Part shown: positions 45,271 to 54,809 of the stretch, one piece after another
How the letters are laid out: each line of letters opens with the position of its first letter
Position numbering within the stretch: the first letter of the stretch is position 1
Assembly (NCBI RefSeq): GCF_027924405.1
Contig: NZ_AP026978.1
Span: 3,968,001-4,032,000 of the forward strand
DNA from: Nocardia sputorum
Lineage (GTDB): Bacteria; Actinomycetota; Actinomycetes; Mycobacteriales; Mycobacteriaceae
Reading direction: 5' to 3'
Length of the DNA: 64,000 nucleotides
Program-made: the position numbers and the translations under genes
The notes under the pieces: model-generated
What the model saw: the letters and a program-made list of their open reading frames with translations, nothing else
Database searches by the model: none
What the model was told of the DNA's origin: nothing

Positions 45271-46356
45271 GTGGACCTACCGGTGATGCCGCCAGTGCGG
45301 CCGATGCTGGCCAAATCCGCGCCCGCGGTGCCCCGCGAGCCGGGCCTGAGCTACGAACCGAAATGGGACGGCTTCCGCTGCATCGTGTTCCGCGACGGCG
45401 ACGAGGTGGAACTCGGCTCGCGCAACGACCGGCCCTTGACCAGGTATTTTCCCGAGGTCGCCGAGTTGCTGAAGCAGGCGCTGCCCGAGCGCTGCGTCGT
45501 GGACGGCGAGATCGTAGTGGTCACCGAGCAGGGCCTGGATTTCGACACCCTGCAGAACCGCCTGCACCCGGCCGCGTCCCGGGTCGCCAAGCTGGCCGCG
45601 GAGACGCCGGCCAGTTTCGTCGCCTTCGATCTGCTCGCGCTCGGCGACCAGGACCTCACCGGCGCGCCGTTCACCGAGCGCAGGCGGCTGTTGGAGACGA
45701 TCCTGGACACCGCGCTCGCGCGCGTCCACCTCACCCCGCTCACCCACGACCCCGACGTGGCCGAGGACTGGTTCACCCGTTTCGAGGGCGCCGGATTCGA
45801 CGGCGTGATGGTCAAGTCCGACGACCTCGCCTATCTCCAGGACAAGCGGGTCATGCTGAAGGTCAAGCACGAACGCACCGCCGACTGCGTGGTGGCGGGC
45901 TTCCGCTGGCACAAGGACGGGGCCGGGGTCGGTTCGCTGCTGCTCGGGCTCTTCGACGACGAGGGCCACCTGCATCACGTCGGCGTGGCCAGCAGTTTCA
46001 CCGCGGCGCGGCGCACGGAACTGGTCGAGGAACTCGCGCCGCTGCGGGAGAACGCGCTGGACCACCACCCGTGGCGCGACTGGGCCGACGCCGCGGCGCA
46101 GGCCGCCGCGGACGGCAAGATGCCCGGCGGCGTCAGCCGCTGGACCGGCGGCAAGGATCTGTCCTGGGAGGCGCTGCGGCCCGAACTGGTCGCCGAGGTG
46201 CGCTACGAGCACGTGCAGTCGGGGCGGCTGCGCCACGGCGGCAGGCTGGTGCGGTTCCGGCCCGACCGGACCCCGGAGTCGTGCACCTACGCGCAGCTCG
46301 ACGAAGTCGCGCCCGCGGAACTGAGCACGCTGTTCGGCGAAGGCGCGGCGCGATGA
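45271..46356 (+). CDS. ligC: ATP-dependent DNA ligase C
   Basis: A 361-residue ligase that seals nicks using ATP. Nucleotidyltransferase motif I is EPKWDGFR with the adenylated Lys; GSRNDRPLTRYFPE (motif Ia-III region), VDGEIVV (III), GFDGVMVK (IV) and MLKVKHERTADC (V-like) follow. Length matches mycobacterial LigC. GTG 45271 has GAGGAGG at a good distance. Its stop overlaps the start of Prim-PolC, the same gene order as in mycobacteria, where the two act in base-excision repair. Confidence 0.92.
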   Translation: MDLPVMPPVRPMLAKSAPAVPREPGLSYEPKWDGFRCIVFRDGDEVELGSRNDRPLTRYFPEVAELLKQALPERCVVDGEIVVVTEQGLDFDTLQNRLHPAASRVAKLAAETPASFVAFDLLALGDQDLTGAPFTERRRLLETILDTALARVHLTPLTHDPDVAEDWFTRFEGAGFDGVMVKSDDLAYLQDKRVMLKVKHERTADCVVAGFRWHKDGAGVGSLLLGLFDDEGHLHHVGVASSFTAARRTELVEELAPLRENALDHHPWRDWADAAAQAAADGKMPGGVSRWTGGKDLSWEALRPELVAEVRYEHVQSGRLRHGGRLVRFRPDRTPESCTYAQLDEVAPAELSTLFGEGAAR

Positions 46357-47354
46357 CCGAGTCCGTCGACATCGAGACCGACGGCCGGACCGTCACGATC
46401 AGCAACCCGGGCAAGGTCTATTTCACCAAGCGCGGCGAGACGAAACTCGACCTGGTGCGGTATTACCAGGCGGTCGCCGAACCTTTCCTGAACGTGGTCG
46501 GCGGGCGGCCGCTGCTGCTGGAGCGCTACCCCGACGGGGCATCGGGCAAATCCTGGTTCCAGAAGCGGGTGCCGAAATCCGCGCCGCAGTGGCTGCGCAC
46601 CGTGGAGGTGTCCACGCCCAACGGCACCACCAGCGACGCCCTCGTCGCCCACGATCTCGCCCATATCCTGTGGGCGGTGAACCAGGGGTGCCTCGGATTC
46701 CACGTCTGGCCCAACCGGGCCGACAATCTGGAGATCGCCGACGAGCTGCGCATCGACCTCGATCCCTCGCCGGGCATCACCTTCGCCGATCTGCGGCACG
46801 CCGCCGTCCGCACCAGGGATCTGCTCGCCGAACTCGGCATCGAATCCTGGATCAAGACTTCCGGCTCCCGCGGCCTGCATCTGTACTCCGCGCTGGAGCC
46901 GAAGTGGGACGGCTATCAGGTGCGGGCGGCCGCGGTGGCGCTGGCCCGTGAATTGGAGCGCCGGTATCCGGAGGACATCACCGCGCAGTGGTGGAAGGAA
47001 GAACGCGGCAACCGGGTTTTCATCGATTTCAATCAGAACGCCCCGCACAAGACGGTATTCGGGGCCTGGTGCGTGCGGCCGAAGGTCGGCGCGCAGGTGT
47101 CGACGCCGATCAGCTGGTCCGATCTGGATTCGGTGGTGCCCGACGAGCTGACCATCGCGACCGTACCCGCCCGCTACGCCGAATCAGGCGACCCGTGGGC
47201 CGACCGCGCGCCCCAGTCCATCGCCCCGCTGCTGGAGATGTCCGAACGAGACATGGCGGCCGGCCTCATGGACGCGCCGTGGCCGCCGCAGTATCCGAAG
47301 ATGCCGAACGAACCGCCCAGAGTGCAGCCGAGCCGCGCCAAGAAGACCGAATAG
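46353..47354 (+). CDS. Prim-PolC-type DNA/RNA polymerase (LigD polymerase-like)
   Basis: A 333-residue primase-polymerase of the archaeo-eukaryotic primase superfamily. The metal-binding DLDPSPG, SGSRGLHLY and the later RVFIDFNQN motifs are all present. Partner of LigC (ATGA overlap); in mycobacteria this polymerase fills short gaps, with ribonucleotide preference, before LigC seals. Converges with the membrane protein gene at 47359, four bases apart. Confidence 0.9.
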   Translation: MTESVDIETDGRTVTISNPGKVYFTKRGETKLDLVRYYQAVAEPFLNVVGGRPLLLERYPDGASGKSWFQKRVPKSAPQWLRTVEVSTPNGTTSDALVAHDLAHILWAVNQGCLGFHVWPNRADNLEIADELRIDLDPSPGITFADLRHAAVRTRDLLAELGIESWIKTSGSRGLHLYSALEPKWDGYQVRAAAVALARELERRYPEDITAQWWKEERGNRVFIDFNQNAPHKTVFGAWCVRPKVGAQVSTPISWSDLDSVVPDELTIATVPARYAESGDPWADRAPQSIAPLLEMSERDMAAGLMDAPWPPQYPKMPNEPPRVQPSRAKKTE

Positions 47355-47358
47355 CGCG

Positions 47359-48117
47359 CTACTCGGTCCACAACACCCAGGTGCCGCTGCGGCCGCTGAG
47401 TTCGCACACTAGGGCTCGGCCGTCGGCGGTGCGTCCGGTCTTCGGCCCGGATGCGTCGCACTTCGAACCCGCCTGCTGCACGGCGGTCGCGACGACGTGC
47501 GGTCCCGCCCACTGATAGCCGCCGGAGGTGGTGAGACAGATCAGGGTGCTCCCATCCGCGGCGCTGCCGATCTGGCCGAGCTGCGCCTCGGTGCACGACG
47601 AACCTTTCGTGACCGGTCCCTGCGGTGCCGAAGGGGTGGTGGTCACGGCAGGGCTCGGCGCTGCCGCCGTTGTCGTCGCCACCGGACGCTCGACGGTCGT
47701 GGGCACGGAGGCGACGGGCGTGGGCGCGATCACGGATTGGCGGTTCATCACGTCCGGCAGCCAATTGCCCGTCAGCAGGACGAACCCCGCCACCGCGGTG
47801 ATCTCCGCGACGCCCAGCAGCAGCGCGAACATCGCCATGACCCGGCCGCGCGGGTGGCTGAAGGCGATGAAGCCGAACACGATGGCGACCGGGAACAACC
47901 CGAGCAGTGCCGCCACCAGGGCGACGATCGCGTACGGATTGACGATGGGCGGGACCTCGACCCGCAGGCGTCCGGTCCGGCGACGGCTCGGCGGCTGCTC
48001 GGGCCAGCGCTCGTCCTCGTCGTCCTCCCAGCGGCCGTCGGGCTCCGGCTCCGACCAGCGATCCCCCGGCTGCGCCTGCGGCCAGCGATCCGTATCACGC
48101 CGTTCTGCCCGTGTCAT
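47359..48117 (-). CDS. DUF4190-type membrane protein with secreted Ser/Thr-rich tail
   Basis: A 252-residue protein. Highly charged N-terminus (Arg/Asp/Glu), two membrane helices near 60-120 (NPYAIVALVAALLGLFPVAI; MFALLLGVAEITAVAGF), a Thr/Pro/Ala-rich linker, and a C-terminal domain with four cysteines (GSSCTEAQLGQ, LICLTTSGG, CDASGPK, VCELSG) likely outside the cell. Function unknown. AGAGGGA seven bases before the ATG. Confidence 0.82.
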   Translation of the reverse strand: MTRAERRDTDRWPQAQPGDRWSEPEPDGRWEDDEDERWPEQPPSRRRTGRLRVEVPPIVNPYAIVALVAALLGLFPVAIVFGFIAFSHPRGRVMAMFALLLGVAEITAVAGFVLLTGNWLPDVMNRQSVIAPTPVASVPTTVERPVATTTAAAPSPAVTTTPSAPQGPVTKGSSCTEAQLGQIGSAADGSTLICLTTSGGYQWAGPHVVATAVQQAGSKCDASGPKTGRTADGRALVCELSGRSGTWVLWTE

Positions 48118-48350
48118 TCAGGTTCCCTCTCCACACCAACACACCGCGCAGGAACCTCGGACTGCCCGGACCCGCCCCGATATACCGACACAGAATAGGG
48201 CGCGCGACGCGAAAAGTTGATCCGAAGTATCCAATATTTGTGATCGGGCCGTGATAACAAACTCGGCGCAACGCTCGCGGATCTGTTAGCCGAGACGGAT
48301 GCTGGTCCACAGGCGCCCCTGCGTGACCGCGGCCCTTCGGAGGAGGCGTC

Positions 48351-48592
48351 ATGTCCGATACGGCGACGTCGAGCGGCCGGGACACCCGCACCGGCATGCC
48401 AGGGCCGGCGATTTGCTCGGCGACAACTTCGATCTGCCCGGCATCGTGTTGTGCGCGCTCGCGGTGGCGGCGGTGGCCACGGCCGCCACGGTCACGAACC
48501 AGGCGGCCTGCGCCCGGTCCGCTACAGCGGCGAGCGGTGATCCGTGGTGTCGGGCCACTGCCTGCTGTCGACCTTGGGCAGCGATTCGGTGA
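48351..48592 (+). pseudogene. Possible frameshifted small membrane protein
   Basis: ATG 48351 has an excellent GGAGGAGG site. The first residues (MSDTATSSGRDTRTGM) look like a natural start, but that frame then becomes Cys/Arg-rich nonsense. One other frame from about 48400 reads RAGDLLGDNFDLPG followed by a membrane helix (IVLCALAVAAVATAATV). An indel near 48396-48402 would join them. The second frame then runs into the 3' end of the tetR gene opposite. Confidence 0.35.
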
Positions 48593-49217
48593 CCAGTGTC
48601 AGCAACATGTCGCACAGCAGTTCGTGCACCTGCTCGCGGGTGAGCGTGCCGCGGGTGATCCATTCCCGGCCCGCGACCTTGACCAGCCCGCCGTAGGCGC
48701 GCACCATCGCGCGCAGTTCGGCGTCGTGTGCCGAATGGGCCAGTCCGACCATCAACAGCAGGCGTTCGGCGGCCGCGTCGTCGGCCGCGTCGAGGATCTG
48801 CTGCACCTCCGGATCGTCACCGACCCCTTCGTGGCTGGTCACCTTCACCCAGGTGCTGCCGTGTTCGGCGATGGTGTCCAGCAGCCAGCGCACACTGGCG
48901 TCGACACGCTCGCGCCAGGTGCCGGTCGGCACGATCATGTCGTCGAGCTTGGGCAGCGTCACCATGCGCCGCACCACCGCGAGGTAGAGATCGCGCTTGT
49001 TGCCGAAATAGTGGTTGATCAGACCGCGGGCCACGCCCGCCCGCTGCGCCAGCTCGGCGGTGGAGACGGCCGCGTACGGGCGTTCGCCGAACATGTCGAT
49101 CGCGCAGGCGAGGATCTGCGCGCGCCGCTCGTCGGGTTCGAGCCTGCGGCGGCGCGGTAGCGCCGGATCGGCGCCACCGTCCGCGGTCGCGCTGGTGGTG
49201 TCAGAGAGACCGGGCAA
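48522..49217 (-). CDS. TetR-family transcriptional regulator
   Basis: A 231-residue regulator with HTH RRAQILACAIDMFGERP, LAQRAGVARGLINHYFGN. The TTG start lies inside the end of the acyl-CoA dehydrogenase gene (17-base overlap) and has AAGGA five bases upstream, so the two are co-transcribed. Probable local control of beta-oxidation; inference. Confidence 0.85.
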   Translation of the reverse strand: MPGLSDTTSATADGGADPALPRRRRLEPDERRAQILACAIDMFGERPYAAVSTAELAQRAGVARGLINHYFGNKRDLYLAVVRRMVTLPKLDDMIVPTGTWRERVDASVRWLLDTIAEHGSTWVKVTSHEGVGDDPEVQQILDAADDAAAERLLLMVGLAHSAHDAELRAMVRAYGGLVKVAGREWITRGTLTREQVHELLCDMLLTLVTESLPKVDSRQWPDTTDHRSPL

Positions 49218-50346
49218 TGAGATCCTTCATCACCTCGTTGCTGCCCGCGAGGATGCGCAGGACGCGGGCGCCGGTGTAGAGCTGGGAAATCGGATACTCC
49301 GTCATGTAGCCGTAGCCGCCGAACAATTGCAGGCAGCGGTCAACCACGATACCGAGCTGATCGGTCAGCCAGTACTTCGACATGGCGGCGCTGGGAATAT
49401 CGAGTTCACCGCGCAGGTGCTTGTCGATGCAGTCGTCGAGGAAGGTGCGGGAGACTTTGGTGATGGTCGCGCACTCGGCGAGCTCGAACTTCGTGTTCTG
49501 CATCGCGAACAGCGGCTTGCCGAACGCTTCGCGGCCCTTGGTGTAGTCGACGGTGAGCTGTACGGCCTTCTCCATCATGGCGACCGCGATGATCGCCGTG
49601 ACCAGGCGCTCCTGCGCGAGCATCTGCATCATCTGGTAGAAGCCCTGGCCCTCGGCGGCGCCGAGCAGGTTGGACGCGGGCACCCGCAGGCCGTCGAAGA
49701 ACAACTCGGCGGTGTCCTGGGCCTTGCCGCCGATCTTGTCGAGGATGCGTCCGCGCTTGAAGCCGGGGGTGTCGTCGCCGACTTCGGCGAAGATCAGCGA
49801 GACGCCGGCCGCGCCCTTGGTCGGGTCGGTCTTGGCGGCGATGATGATGCCGTCGCACAGCCAGCCGTTGGTGATGAAGATCTTCGAGCCGGTGATGACG
49901 TACTCGTCGCCCTCGCGCACCGCGCGGGTCTTGATGTTCTGCAGATCCGATCCGGTGCCGGGCTCCGTCATGCCGATCGAGAGCACGATCTCGCCGCCGG
50001 CCGCCTTGGGCAGCACGCGCCGCTTGAGTTCCTCGGAGCCGAACTCGTAGAGGTACGGCGCGATGATCGAACTGTGCACGGGGATGCCCATCGATCCGTC
50101 ACCCGCGCGCGCCTGCTCCTCGATGATCGCGGCCTCGTGCGCGAAGGTACCGCCACCACCGCCGTATTCGGCCGGGATGGCGGGGCACAGCAGGCCGAGT
50201 TCACCCGCCCGGTTGTACAGCGCGCGATCGGGGTGCCCCTGGGCGACGAATTTCTCCTCGTGCGGCACGACCTCTTTCTCGAAGAAGGTCTTCGCCAGGT
50301 CGCGTACCGCCTCGACCTCGTCGTCACTCCACGCCGCGCGTGCCAT
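49201..50346 (-). CDS. Acyl-CoA dehydrogenase
   Basis: A 381-residue FAD-dependent acyl-CoA dehydrogenase. Signatures are SIGMTEPGTGSDLQNIKTRA (FAD/substrate), ITGSKIFITNG, RLVTAIIAVAMMEKAVQ, and the C-terminal QLFGGYGYMTEYP with the typical RIYxG-like end. Likely oxidises a medium- or branched-chain acyl-CoA. First gene of a unit with the overlapping tetR gene. Confidence 0.93.
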   Translation of the reverse strand: MARAAWSDDEVEAVRDLAKTFFEKEVVPHEEKFVAQGHPDRALYNRAGELGLLCPAIPAEYGGGGGTFAHEAAIIEEQARAGDGSMGIPVHSSIIAPYLYEFGSEELKRRVLPKAAGGEIVLSIGMTEPGTGSDLQNIKTRAVREGDEYVITGSKIFITNGWLCDGIIIAAKTDPTKGAAGVSLIFAEVGDDTPGFKRGRILDKIGGKAQDTAELFFDGLRVPASNLLGAAEGQGFYQMMQMLAQERLVTAIIAVAMMEKAVQLTVDYTKGREAFGKPLFAMQNTKFELAECATITKVSRTFLDDCIDKHLRGELDIPSAAMSKYWLTDQLGIVVDRCLQLFGGYGYMTEYPISQLYTGARVLRILAGSNEVMKDLIARSL

Positions 50347-50715
50347 CGCTGGATCCTTTGCTCGCTCCGGTCCGGCGCTGTCTGCCGGTTCCGCCCCAGG
50401 TTCCCGAACTATTGGCGAGTTGTCAACAAGTGGTCCGCGCCGCTGCCGGAGCCGCCCGGCGCCGAGCCGGATCGCCGGTGCCCGCGTGCGGATTTCGAGG
50501 CCCGGACCCAGGGCATCCGGCCGCCCACGGGCTCACTCGGCGGCGGTTCGGCATCCATCTCACGAGCCCGGTGGTGACCTGCGCCATATTCGGGCGTTTT
50601 ACCTTTCCCTTGATGGGTCAATTCTTCGTACTGTCCGTATCGGAATTAATTACTGACGTCGGGCACGACGGCGACGTGCCATCGGATCGGTAGCCGGAGC
50701 GAACGAGGTAAGGAC
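50347..50715. other. Divergent intergenic region, no gene seen
   Basis: About 370 bases; an AT-richer patch at 50585-50655 probably carries the promoter of the hydrolase at 50716. No repeat or open frame that I would call. Confidence 0.5.
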
Positions 50716-51648
50716 ATGGCCGAACTGCTCGACACCACCGAAACGCCCAGCCCGGACCGCACCTGGACGGTCGACCGGGACGGCGCCGAGCTCGCCGTCT
50801 ACGAATGGGGTGACGCCGCTGCCGACCCGCTGGTACTGGTGCACGGACTCACCGACACCCACCGCGTCTGGTCGACGGTCGCGGCCCTCTTGGCCGACGG
50901 CTTCCGGGTCATCACCTACGACGTGCGCGGCCACGGACGTTCGACCGCCCCCGCGGCGGTGTCGGACTACCGCCTGGGCCTGCTCGCGCAGGACTTCTAC
51001 GCCGTTATCGATGCCGCCAGCCCGGGCAAGCCGGTGCACACGTGCGGCCACGGCTGGGGCGCGGTTCAGCTGTGGGAGGCCGTCTGTGACGAACGGGCCA
51101 ACACCCGCATCGCCTCGTTCACCGCGATCTCCGGACCGAACCTCGATCATCTCGGCCTGTGGTTGCGTGCGCTGGCCCCCCGGGCCGGGCGCGAACTCCG
51201 CGACCTGGGCTGGTGGCTGCACGGCGCGCGCTGGGCGCTGACACCCGGTCCGATCGCCCGCAGGCTCTGTCCCCCGCGGGTGCGCGGGTTGATCGTCCAT
51301 CGGCTCGGCGGCGTCACACCGCTGCCCGCGCGCGTGGCCCGCACGTGGCGTACCGATCTGGTCGCCGGAGCCCGCGTCGCACACGCCAATCTGCTGCACC
51401 ATCTGGGCAAACCACGCGTGCGGCGGACGGCCGTCCCGGTCCAGTTGCTGGTCGACACCACCGATCCGTTCGTCCCGGCCGCCATCTACGACGCCTCGGC
51501 GCGCTGGGTCGACAAGCTGTGGCGCTGCGCCGTCCCGGGGAATCACTGGTTGCCGATCACCGAGCCGCTGCTGGTCGCCGAGGCGATCGCCAACTTCGTC
51601 GACGATCTGCGTGCCGATCGCGCGGCCATCACCCCGCGCAGCAGCTGA
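50716..51648 (+). CDS. EphD-like alpha/beta hydrolase without a standard nucleophile
   Basis: A 310-residue alpha/beta-hydrolase-fold protein (VLVHGLTDTHRVWSTVA oxyanion region, DVRGHGRST). The nucleophile elbow, GHDWG in epoxide hydrolases, reads GHGWG here: Gly113 replaces Asp (or Ser). The acid and His positions are plausible (VDTTDPF, VPGNHWLP). It sits 75 bases before an SDR gene, the two halves that mycobacterial EphD carries as one fusion. It may be inactive or work by another mechanism. AAGGAC just before the ATG. Confidence 0.82.
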   Translation: MAELLDTTETPSPDRTWTVDRDGAELAVYEWGDAAADPLVLVHGLTDTHRVWSTVAALLADGFRVITYDVRGHGRSTAPAAVSDYRLGLLAQDFYAVIDAASPGKPVHTCGHGWGAVQLWEAVCDERANTRIASFTAISGPNLDHLGLWLRALAPRAGRELRDLGWWLHGARWALTPGPIARRLCPPRVRGLIVHRLGGVTPLPARVARTWRTDLVAGARVAHANLLHHLGKPRVRRTAVPVQLLVDTTDPFVPAAIYDASARWVDKLWRCAVPGNHWLPITEPLLVAEAIANFVDDLRADRAAITPRSS

Positions 51649-51722
51649 CCGCGCCTCCCCGCCGGAGCGCGGGGTGGCGGGTTTGCGACAATGGGCCGGT
51701 CGTCTGCCCAGCTCGATGAAGG

Positions 51723-53168
51723 ATGTCCCCTGCCGCGATGGCCGAAAGCATGATCGATCCCGAGGATCTCGCGACCTGTCTTCGGGTCCTGGAGCACGCC
51801 GGCGCGCTCGACAAGGATCATCCGGATTCGGTGGCCGTCCAGCGCGCGGTCGGGCACATGTTCAAACGGCTCAAGCAGCGCCGCCGCTCCGAAGCGCGCG
51901 CGGCGGTCTCGGCCGCCGACCGCGCGGTGGTCGCCGCCACCGCGACCGGCTCGCCGAACCGGATCGATGACGAGACCGCGGGCATTCCGATCAGCTCGAC
52001 CACGAGCGGAGCCAGCGCGGGCACCCTGATCCGCCCGCGGCCCTGCTACATCTGCAAGCAGCGCTACACCCAGGTCGACGCCTTCTACCACCAGCTGTGC
52101 CCGGACTGCGCGGCGAGCAGCCACGCCAAGCGGGACGCCCGCACCGACCTGACCGGACGGCGGGCGCTGCTCACCGGCGGCCGCGCCAAGATCGGTATGT
52201 ACATCGCGCTGCGGTTGCTGCGCGACGGCGCGCACACCACCATCACCACCCGCTTTCCCAACGACGCCATCCGGCGTTTCGCGGCGATGGACGACAGCGC
52301 CGACTGGCTGCACCGGCTGCGCATCGTCGGCATCGATCTGCGCGACCCCGCGCAGGTGGTCGCCTTGGCCGACGACGTCGCCGCGCAGGGCCCGCTGGAC
52401 ATCCTGATCAACAACGCCGCGCAGACGGTGCGCCGCTCCCCCGGCGCCTACAGCGCCCTGGTCGAGGCCGAATCGGGACCGCTGCCCGCGGGCGCGCTGC
52501 CGGAGGTGGTCAGTTTCGGCAAGACCATGCAGGCGCACCCCACCGCGCTGACCGCTTCGCTCACCCCCGCGCTGACCGCCGCCGACGTCGCGGAGCTGGC
52601 CTTGGTCGCGGGATCTGCGACGCCGGAACGCATCGCGCGCGGCGTGGCGATCGACGCGGGCGGCCTGGTGCCCGACCTCGCGCACACCAACAGCTGGGTG
52701 CAGACCGTCGCGGAGGTGGACCCGACCGAACTGCTCGAAGTGCAGCTGTGCAACTCGGTCGCGCCGTTCATCCTCGTCTCGCGCCTGCGTCCGGCGATGT
52801 CGGCCGCGCCGGCGCGCCGCAAGTACGTCGTGAACGTCTCGGCCATGGAGGGGCAGTTCTCCCGCGCCTACAAGGGCCCTGGGCATCCGCACACCAACAT
52901 GGCCAAGGCGGCGCTGAACATGTTGACCCGCACGAGCGCCCGGGAGATGTTCGAGCAGGACGGCATTCTGATGACCGCGGTCGACACCGGCTGGATCACC
53001 GACGAACGCCCGCACTACACGAAACTGCGCCTCGCGGAGGAGGGCTTCCACGCGCCGCTGGACCTGGTCGACGGTGCGGCGCGGGTCTACGACCCCATCG
53101 TGCAGGGGGAGAACGGCACCGATCTGTTCGGCTGCTTCCTCAAGGACTATCAGCCCTCCCCCTGGTAG
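51723..53168 (+). CDS. SDR-family protein with N-terminal zinc-finger-like segment
   Basis: A 481-residue oxidoreductase-like protein. Residues about 100-130 carry CYICKQR and LCPDCAA, a likely four-Cys zinc site. The Rossmann part starts ALLTGGRAKIGMYIA and has LDILINNAAQTV and VVNVSAMEG. The usual YxxxK reads HTNMAK, so Tyr is replaced by Thr; Lys is kept. Likely an NAD(P)-linked enzyme with changed chemistry, paired with the hydrolase at 50716. ATG 51723 or 51738 are both possible starts. Confidence 0.82.
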   Translation: MSPAAMAESMIDPEDLATCLRVLEHAGALDKDHPDSVAVQRAVGHMFKRLKQRRRSEARAAVSAADRAVVAATATGSPNRIDDETAGIPISSTTSGASAGTLIRPRPCYICKQRYTQVDAFYHQLCPDCAASSHAKRDARTDLTGRRALLTGGRAKIGMYIALRLLRDGAHTTITTRFPNDAIRRFAAMDDSADWLHRLRIVGIDLRDPAQVVALADDVAAQGPLDILINNAAQTVRRSPGAYSALVEAESGPLPAGALPEVVSFGKTMQAHPTALTASLTPALTAADVAELALVAGSATPERIARGVAIDAGGLVPDLAHTNSWVQTVAEVDPTELLEVQLCNSVAPFILVSRLRPAMSAAPARRKYVVNVSAMEGQFSRAYKGPGHPHTNMAKAALNMLTRTSAREMFEQDGILMTAVDTGWITDERPHYTKLRLAEEGFHAPLDLVDGAARVYDPIVQGENGTDLFGCFLKDYQPSPW

Positions 53169-53214
53169 CGGCCGGGCCCCGATCCGCCGCGCGCCGGAAG
53201 GCTACTCTGGAAGC

Positions 53215-53604
53215 GTGCTCTACCGGCTGACGGCCGACGCCACCGCCGTCACGCATTTCGCCTTCGTGGCCTACGTGGTGGTCGGCGGGTTCCTGGCGTG
53301 GCGCTTCCCGCGCACCATCTGGCTGCACCTGCTCGCGGTCTGCTGGGGTTTCGGCACGATCGTGGTCGGCTTCGACTGCCCGCTCACGTATCTGGAGAAT
53401 TGGGCGCGCGAGCGCGCCGGGCAGCAGCGGCTACCGTCGACCGGGTTCATCGACCACTACCTCACCGGCGTGATCTACCCCGAGGACGCGCTCGGATTGG
53501 TACGGGCGCTGGCGGCAGCGGTGGTGGTGGCGTCCTGGATCGGTTATGCGTGGGCGGTGCGCCGACGGAACGCCCCGGCCGCCGGTGTGCACGCGCCGCA
53601 CTGA
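53215..53604 (+). CDS. DUF2784 membrane protein
   Basis: A 129-residue protein with three to four membrane helices (AVTHFAFVAYVVVGGFLAW; LHLLAVCWGFGTIVVG; ALAAAVVVASWIGYAW) and the family motif CPLTYLENW, then GFIDHYLTGVIYP. Function unknown. GTG start. Converges with the thioesterase gene. Confidence 0.88.
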   Translation: MLYRLTADATAVTHFAFVAYVVVGGFLAWRFPRTIWLHLLAVCWGFGTIVVGFDCPLTYLENWARERAGQQRLPSTGFIDHYLTGVIYPEDALGLVRALAAAVVVASWIGYAWAVRRRNAPAAGVHAPH

Positions 53605-53619
53605 CCCGCCGCGGATCCG

Positions 53620-54378
53620 TCAGACGCCAAGGTGGCGCGCGACGAAACCGGCGACCTCCGCGCCGCGCTCGTCGAGGTAGAAATGCCCGCCGGGGAACGT
53701 GGCCCGATCGAATCCGCCGCTGGTGTGCGCGCGCCATCCCTCGGCCTGCTCCGGTCGCATCGTCGGGTCCTCCGTGCCGACCAGCGCCGCGATATCGGCG
53801 CGCAGCGGCTCCCCGGCTCGGTGGCGATAGGTCTCGACCGCTTGGTAATCGGCACGCACGGCGGGCAGCACCAGTTCGGCGAGGCCCGGCTCGGCGCGCA
53901 GCAGTTCGAGCGGAGCGGGATCCGAGGCCAGCCGCACCAGGTCATCGATGAGGTCGTCGTCGGAAGCCAGGTGCAGCCGTTGCGTCTCCTCGAATTCCGG
54001 TGCGGGACGGCCGGAGACGAACAGCGTGGCCACCGGTTGCCCGGCACGCTCGAGCCGGCGGGCGGTCTCGAACGCCACGGTCGCGCCCATGCTGTGCCCG
54101 AACAACGACAGCCGCTCCAGCGGGCCCTGCGCGAGCACCTCGCGGGCGATCCGGTCCGCCAGTGTCACCAGGTCGGCGATCAGATCCTCGCCCACCCGGT
54201 CCTGCCGCCCCGGGTACTGCACCGCGAACACCGCGACGCCCGCCCCGAACCGCTGCGCGAGGTCCCGAAAGGCCGTCGCCGATCCTCCGCCGGGCGGAAA
54301 GCACAGCAAGTGGTGCCGCACGACCGCCTCGGATCGCAACGTCCGCAACCACGCCGAGTCGGTGATGCCGCCTGCCAC
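53620..54378 (-). CDS. Type II thioesterase
   Basis: A 252-residue editing thioesterase: CFPPGGGSA start, nucleophile elbow FGHSMGATVAF, an Asp in the TEDPTM region, and FPGGHFYL with the catalytic His. Type II thioesterases clear stalled carriers of PKS/NRPS lines; no such line adjoins it, the nearest PKS being 48 kb away at 1-5416. GTG 54378 is preferred (GGGAG at seven bases) over GTG 54384. Confidence 0.9.
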   Translation of the reverse strand: MAGGITDSAWLRTLRSEAVVRHHLLCFPPGGGSATAFRDLAQRFGAGVAVFAVQYPGRQDRVGEDLIADLVTLADRIAREVLAQGPLERLSLFGHSMGATVAFETARRLERAGQPVATLFVSGRPAPEFEETQRLHLASDDDLIDDLVRLASDPAPLELLRAEPGLAELVLPAVRADYQAVETYRHRAGEPLRADIAALVGTEDPTMRPEQAEGWRAHTSGGFDRATFPGGHFYLDERGAEVAGFVARHLGV

Positions 54379-54809
54379 GTCCACTCTCCCTTCGCCGCCG
54401 CCGTCCCGCCGCGCAGGGCGGACCAGACCACGGTAGTCGGCCGCGGTCGCCAGGTCCGGGCGACCGCCTCAGCCCTCGCACATCAGTCGCGACGATGTGG
54501 CCGGGTCGACGCGGCGGCGATGAACTCTCGACGGCGCAACCCGCCGATGATTCGCGGCCGGTTGCGGGCGAGCGAACGCGGTCGGCGCTCGTCCCGGATG
54601 TCCAGGGCTCGTAACCGGCCCGGTCCGATGGGGCGGGTTCCTGCTCGGCGGCTCAGTCGAGCCGAAACGCGCGTCCGCATCGGATTCGTAGCTCCCGGCC
54701 GGTGGATGGACCGGGCGTTACAGGGCCGAATCGGGATGCGCAGCATGGGTTCGCTGCACTCCGAGCGCACAGCGCCACCGAACGATCGGTGCGCGCGCAC
54801 CGGGACCGG
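54379..54809. other. Intergenic region, no gene seen
   Basis: About 430 bases between two minus-strand genes, without a convincing start or codon pattern; it presumably holds the promoter of the thioesterase. Confidence 0.5.
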
